Shown here: piece by piece, positions 39,474-64,000 of the stretch
How the letters are laid out: the number at the start of each line of letters is the position of its first letter
Position numbering within the stretch: the first letter of the stretch is position 1
Assembly (NCBI GenBank): GCA_936450465.1
Contig: OW388294.1
Location: forward strand, 67,412,075 to 67,476,074
DNA: 64,000 nucleotides
Direction: 5' to 3'
Source: Gibbula magus
Lineage: Eukaryota; Mollusca; Gastropoda; Trochida; Trochidae
Notes under the pieces: model-generated
Database searches by the model: none
The model's input: the letters and a program-made list of their open reading frames with translations, nothing else
Told to the model about the DNA's origin: nothing
Program-made: the position numbers and the translations under genes

Positions 39474-40509
39474 ATATGCATCACATTGGTGTGATGATAC
39501 ACTAACGGACAAAATGAAGTATAACAATCACTTGTTTTCGATTAATTCAATATCTTAAAGAAATGAGATGCATTTGATTATGGCACGAAACAACAACACC
39601 TTTCGGCAGTAGTTTAAATGCCTTAATTGGTAACTGTTCTATTAACTAAAATATTATTAGACAGGGGTGAGAAATGAAATTTACACCACCATGACAACTA
39701 CCATGTTTAAAATGTTGTGAAAGTGTGAAGGACGAGGCACATTTATTGGTTTTCACATAGAGTATGTGTCATATGTCGATGAACAGTTGTGTTTTATCAA
39801 AATTTCCAATTTTAAATTTTTATTTCTTTTTTAAAAAAACACGTAAAAGTGTTGACTGATTTAAGTTTGGACTAATTACCCAAACTAGTCAATTGTTTAT
39901 GACGACGTCGAAAACTCGAGAAATTTGACGTTGAAAATTATACATATGATAAATACAACCGAGTGTTATACTTTCTTTTGCACGTCAGTTTATATTTTCT
40001 TTGTTCCATGCATCCCAAACCTTCTAAAACAAAGCCCCGTTGGAGTACGAACATCCTTAGAGTAAATATGTTAACATTGAGTTACAGCGTTTAAAAGGAT
40101 ATCCAGTGTGTTGTTAGAATTACATATGTCAACCGTATAAATGCTGTTATTTCTTTGAGAAATACTTACTGTTGCCTACAGTAGCCATTTGAATGATATT
40201 TAATTCATAATAATGGTGATATAAAGGTTAAAGTATTTATTTTCTCCACGAATAAAATACGTTTAAAACAAAACAGTTAATGACTTCTCGTCGACTAGAG
40301 CGGGTCAAATTACTCAAGCGTAAATGAAACTTATTTACAACAGACAAAAATACAATTTTGGGTTGGCAATGTTTGATAGGTGATATAACTGCTGTGCATA
40401 TAAATGGGACGCGTAGTTTCGGCTGTGTGACCCTATGTTGACTGAAATCAGCAAATCTGCTAACTGGTAACTAACACGTATCAAAGCCAAGTACAGAAAT
40501 GACTAAATG

Positions 40510-40880
40510 TCCCTTTAAAGGGGCTGTAGCACGTTTTTGGCAATTGAAATTGTTTTAAATTTCCCATTTATAATAATAGTTTATGTCATTTATATTTACT
40601 TTGGAGGGTAAAATATCTTATTACACAAACCAATTATCAGTAGTGGTAATAACGGTGTTGCGTATAAAGCAAAACTTGCATGGCGGCCATTTTAATGTGA
40701 ACACATTTTATTATTTCGAATTACAAGAGCGATTCCCAAGACTTTACCGAACCAGGTACTTATTTTTAACTTGATTTTCCGAAGCGAGAATGATGTTTTA
40801 CTATTAGTGACATTATTTTTCAAATACATGTTATCAATACATATTAGCGAAACAACGTGCTGCTGCCCCTATAAGGGGGC
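40510..40880 (-). mobile_element. MITE with CTTTAAAGGGGC / GTAGCACGTTTTT ends, copy 1
   Basis: The left end is CTTTAAAGGGGCTGTAGCAC. The right end holds ACGTGCTGCTGCCCCTATAA, its inverted match. The interior (TTACACAAACCAATTATC, GCATGGCGGCCATTTTAA) is shared, in opposite orientation, with 51731-53315 and 55405-55768. No coding capacity. Confidence 0.75.
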
Positions 40881-42184
40881 GTTGTGAAATTGGATTAGTC
40901 CAATCAGCAGCCTGCAGGAAACATGTTTTGTAGATATTGGAACGCAGTGTTTATTTGTTTAATTAATGCAGACTGATCATTGTAAAGCAACAACCCTACA
41001 AGAAACAAGTTCAGAGTATTCAAATTTGGAGAAAGTATTTCAATCATGGCGTCTTAAGCTTCTAAAGAGAATGTTAATATGTTAATTTCAAGCTGAGATC
41101 AGCTAAAGTGCATAGGTGTCTCGTGTTATACATCTTAAATGTTATATTTTGAAGACATTGTTACAGATATGCCATTAAAATGAATGTACTAAATGAATGA
41201 ATATATGGTTTATGTACCTACTGCATGCGATACACAGGTAACAACGAGCTAAAAGATGTGGCTTTATCTTTTTTTTAATCCAAATCTTTAACAAATATTT
41301 TCAATGGATATGTTGTTATTTTTATTTTTCATATCACTTTGAAATAAACATTTCATCAACAAGTCAACAGGTTATTTATTGAAATTATGTACACAAATAT
41401 TTAGATTATTTTAAAATATGTACACAAATATTTCTACAAACTGATAGTTCAGTTTTGAGGTAACAAGTAAAATACTTTATTTTAATTCTATAAGATCGTG
41501 ACAATTGACATTTAAAGACAATTTGTAGCACTGAAGAAGACAGACATTAATACAGCATACATCCTTTTAACCCCTAGTGATTCAAAATGAAGCCCAAATA
41601 GTTTGAATCGCTATATATCATCTTACATGCATATAACATCACAAACTCATCACGAAACAGGAATTGTTTTACATTTGACGTCAAATACTACGTGCATCTC
41701 ACCGATTGAAGTAGAATATTCACCTTTGGTGCATCCAAAAATGTAAATATATACTTTCTACATCAAGAAAAGGGAAATCATATTTATAAAATAGTGCATA
41801 TCTTCGGAAATGAATGCAGAAATGAATGTCATGATATCGACCTATTGTTACCGAGGTCAACGATGACGTCATATGATTGAACGTGTTTAACAGAGATGAA
41901 TAACAGTCCTTTCACTAAATGGAAATACGAATTTGATCCTAAGTCAGCTTTGTTTGAAATCATGACTGTTTCCGTTCCCCTTCCTGCAGACGACTCACTC
42001 AGAATAAGCTTACTGCTTCGTATCCTTGTGACAACTAGCTATTTTCCTTGCAAACTGTCGTTTCAAAATACATCTTGTTTGTATCTCATGCATCGACATA
42101 CACATTTACTGTGACAAATTGTATTGATGACAACTTCTTAATTTGTTTCTCACTTAATAAAGAAGTTGTTATCCATAAAATGTG

Positions 42185-42308
42185 TCTTGCATTATTGACA
42201 AATACAAAATGATGAACTTGTTCATATTGACAATTACAAGATGATGAACTCGTCCATATTGACAAATACAAGATGATGAAGTCGTCCATATTGACAAATA
42301 CAAGATGA
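42185..42308. repeat. 33-bp-unit tandem repeat, about 4 copies
   Basis: The unit is of the type ATATTGACAAATACAAGATG followed by ATGAACTCGTCC. It lies just downstream of the gene B stop codon on the minus strand, so it may be in its 3' UTR. Confidence 0.75.
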
Positions 42309-42442
42309 ACTGGTTCAACGAAGATGCAAATAACACGTTCAATGGTACATATTTCAAGTTAAGTAGCCTTCCCCAAAGACAAAATATGGTTGGAAGATGA
42401 ATCGTTTTGAGTAGTGTTTTTTTATAATTCTCAAAGATCTGG

Positions 42443-63423
<20,981 letters not shown>

Positions 63424-64000
63424 CGTTATGTGAGAGTTCTCTGTTTTCTGAATAATACAAAGTAAAACTTTACTTATCCAATTTCATTGAATATTAATTA
63501 CAAACATTACTGACAATTTTGCTTCAGAGAACGTGTTATTCATGAAGCGACTAGGGGAGGCCGGGGCAGGTTCGTCCCCTTTTCACCAAAATAAATGTAA
63601 TGGGTTGGCTAAATGACATATCCTTGCGCTTGTTTGAACACGTATTGAGAGACATCTTAACTGTCTTGTAGTAATTGTTCACAATGGCTAATATTATAAC
63701 TTTTTCCCATAACTATGCTTTCTTGACACTGGGGTTAAAAGCCGAACTTACCCCGCCTCGGGGCAGGTTCGGCTACCCCCAGGGGCAGGTTTGGCCAAAA
63801 CGGGGCATGTTCGGCCCTAATCAGTTAAAATAGAGGCAACAGCTGACTATTTAATATAGATTAGTCTCATATATTTCCGATAAAAGACGACATACCATTG
63901 CTTTGTATAGATATAGTTTATTATCATGTAGATTCAGTATTCATTTTATGAATTAAGAATTGATGTGCAGGGCCAACGTACCCCAAGAACACCCGATACG
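63424..64000. other. Region 5' of gene B with GGGGCAGGTTCGG repeats
   Basis: No gene is seen. Between 63553 and 63820 the phrase GGGGCAGGTTCGGC recurs four to five times with changes, and an inverted form (GCCGAACTTACCCCGCC) is present, as in a degraded inverted-repeat element. Promoter elements of gene B would lie here, but none is convincing. Confidence 0.5.

Larger units (their letters stand above)
39474..42442. other. Intergenic gap between the convergent genes A and B
   Basis: About 3 kb between the two stop codons. It holds a full MITE (40510-40880), a TGACGTCA-type repeat at about 41820-41900 and a small tandem array (42185-42308). No coding exon is recognised. An AATAAA on plus is at 40251 and another at about 42155. 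Confidence 0.5.

Overview
This is AT-rich animal nuclear DNA with spliced genes, long introns and dense repeats. Three intron-containing genes can be rebuilt from reading frame plus GT/AG splice sites. The repeat style (tRNA-derived SINEs ending in a GTTAAACCCC motif, mariner and hAT relics, many short inverted-repeat elements, intronic minisatellites) and the mix of an IgGFc-binding/EGF gene with CNBD2-like genes suggest a mollusc, probably a bivalve. The species is inferred, not proved.

Left part (1-7000): the 5' half of a minus-strand gene for a secreted or membrane protein. It has a short signal-peptide exon (6929-6971), one large exon with an IgGFc-binding-type domain (5412-6560), then three EGF exons of exactly 114 nt and phase 1-1 (4697-4810, 3827-3940, 2491-2604). 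The gene runs off the left edge. A LINE reverse-transcriptase tail and a hairpin element lie in its last visible intron. From 7000 to 16600 I recognise no gene apart from one isolated exon-like block (13604-13769).

Centre and right (16625-63423): two convergent paralogues of the CNBD2 family (two cyclic nucleotide-binding, CNB, folds). Gene A is on plus, 16625-39473, 13 coding exons, about 691 aa. Gene B is on minus, 63423-42443, 16 coding exons, about 826 aa as modelled. They are tail to tail about 3 kb apart. They share most intron positions and phases but differ in N-terminus, linker and several introns. In both, the first CNB fold keeps the Glu and Arg of the phosphate-binding cassette and the second has lost them, so at most one nucleotide site per protein is expected. 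The family is known from mouse as a cAMP-binding protein needed in sperm; that role is carried over by analogy only.

Most of the bulk is repeat. Gene A holds a 9-kb, 41-bp-unit minisatellite in the intron between its two CNB folds, including an almost perfect 1,320-bp higher-order duplication. Gene B holds a 35-bp-unit array (58920-60925) and a roughly 50-bp-unit array (43741-44408). A nearly intact mariner (51770-53056, 348-aa transposase with DD34D) sits inside a MITE that has two other copies in the window. A recurring oddity is that short segments holding a 3' splice site plus the first bases of an exon are repeated upstream of the real exon, at exons of both CNBD2-like genes.
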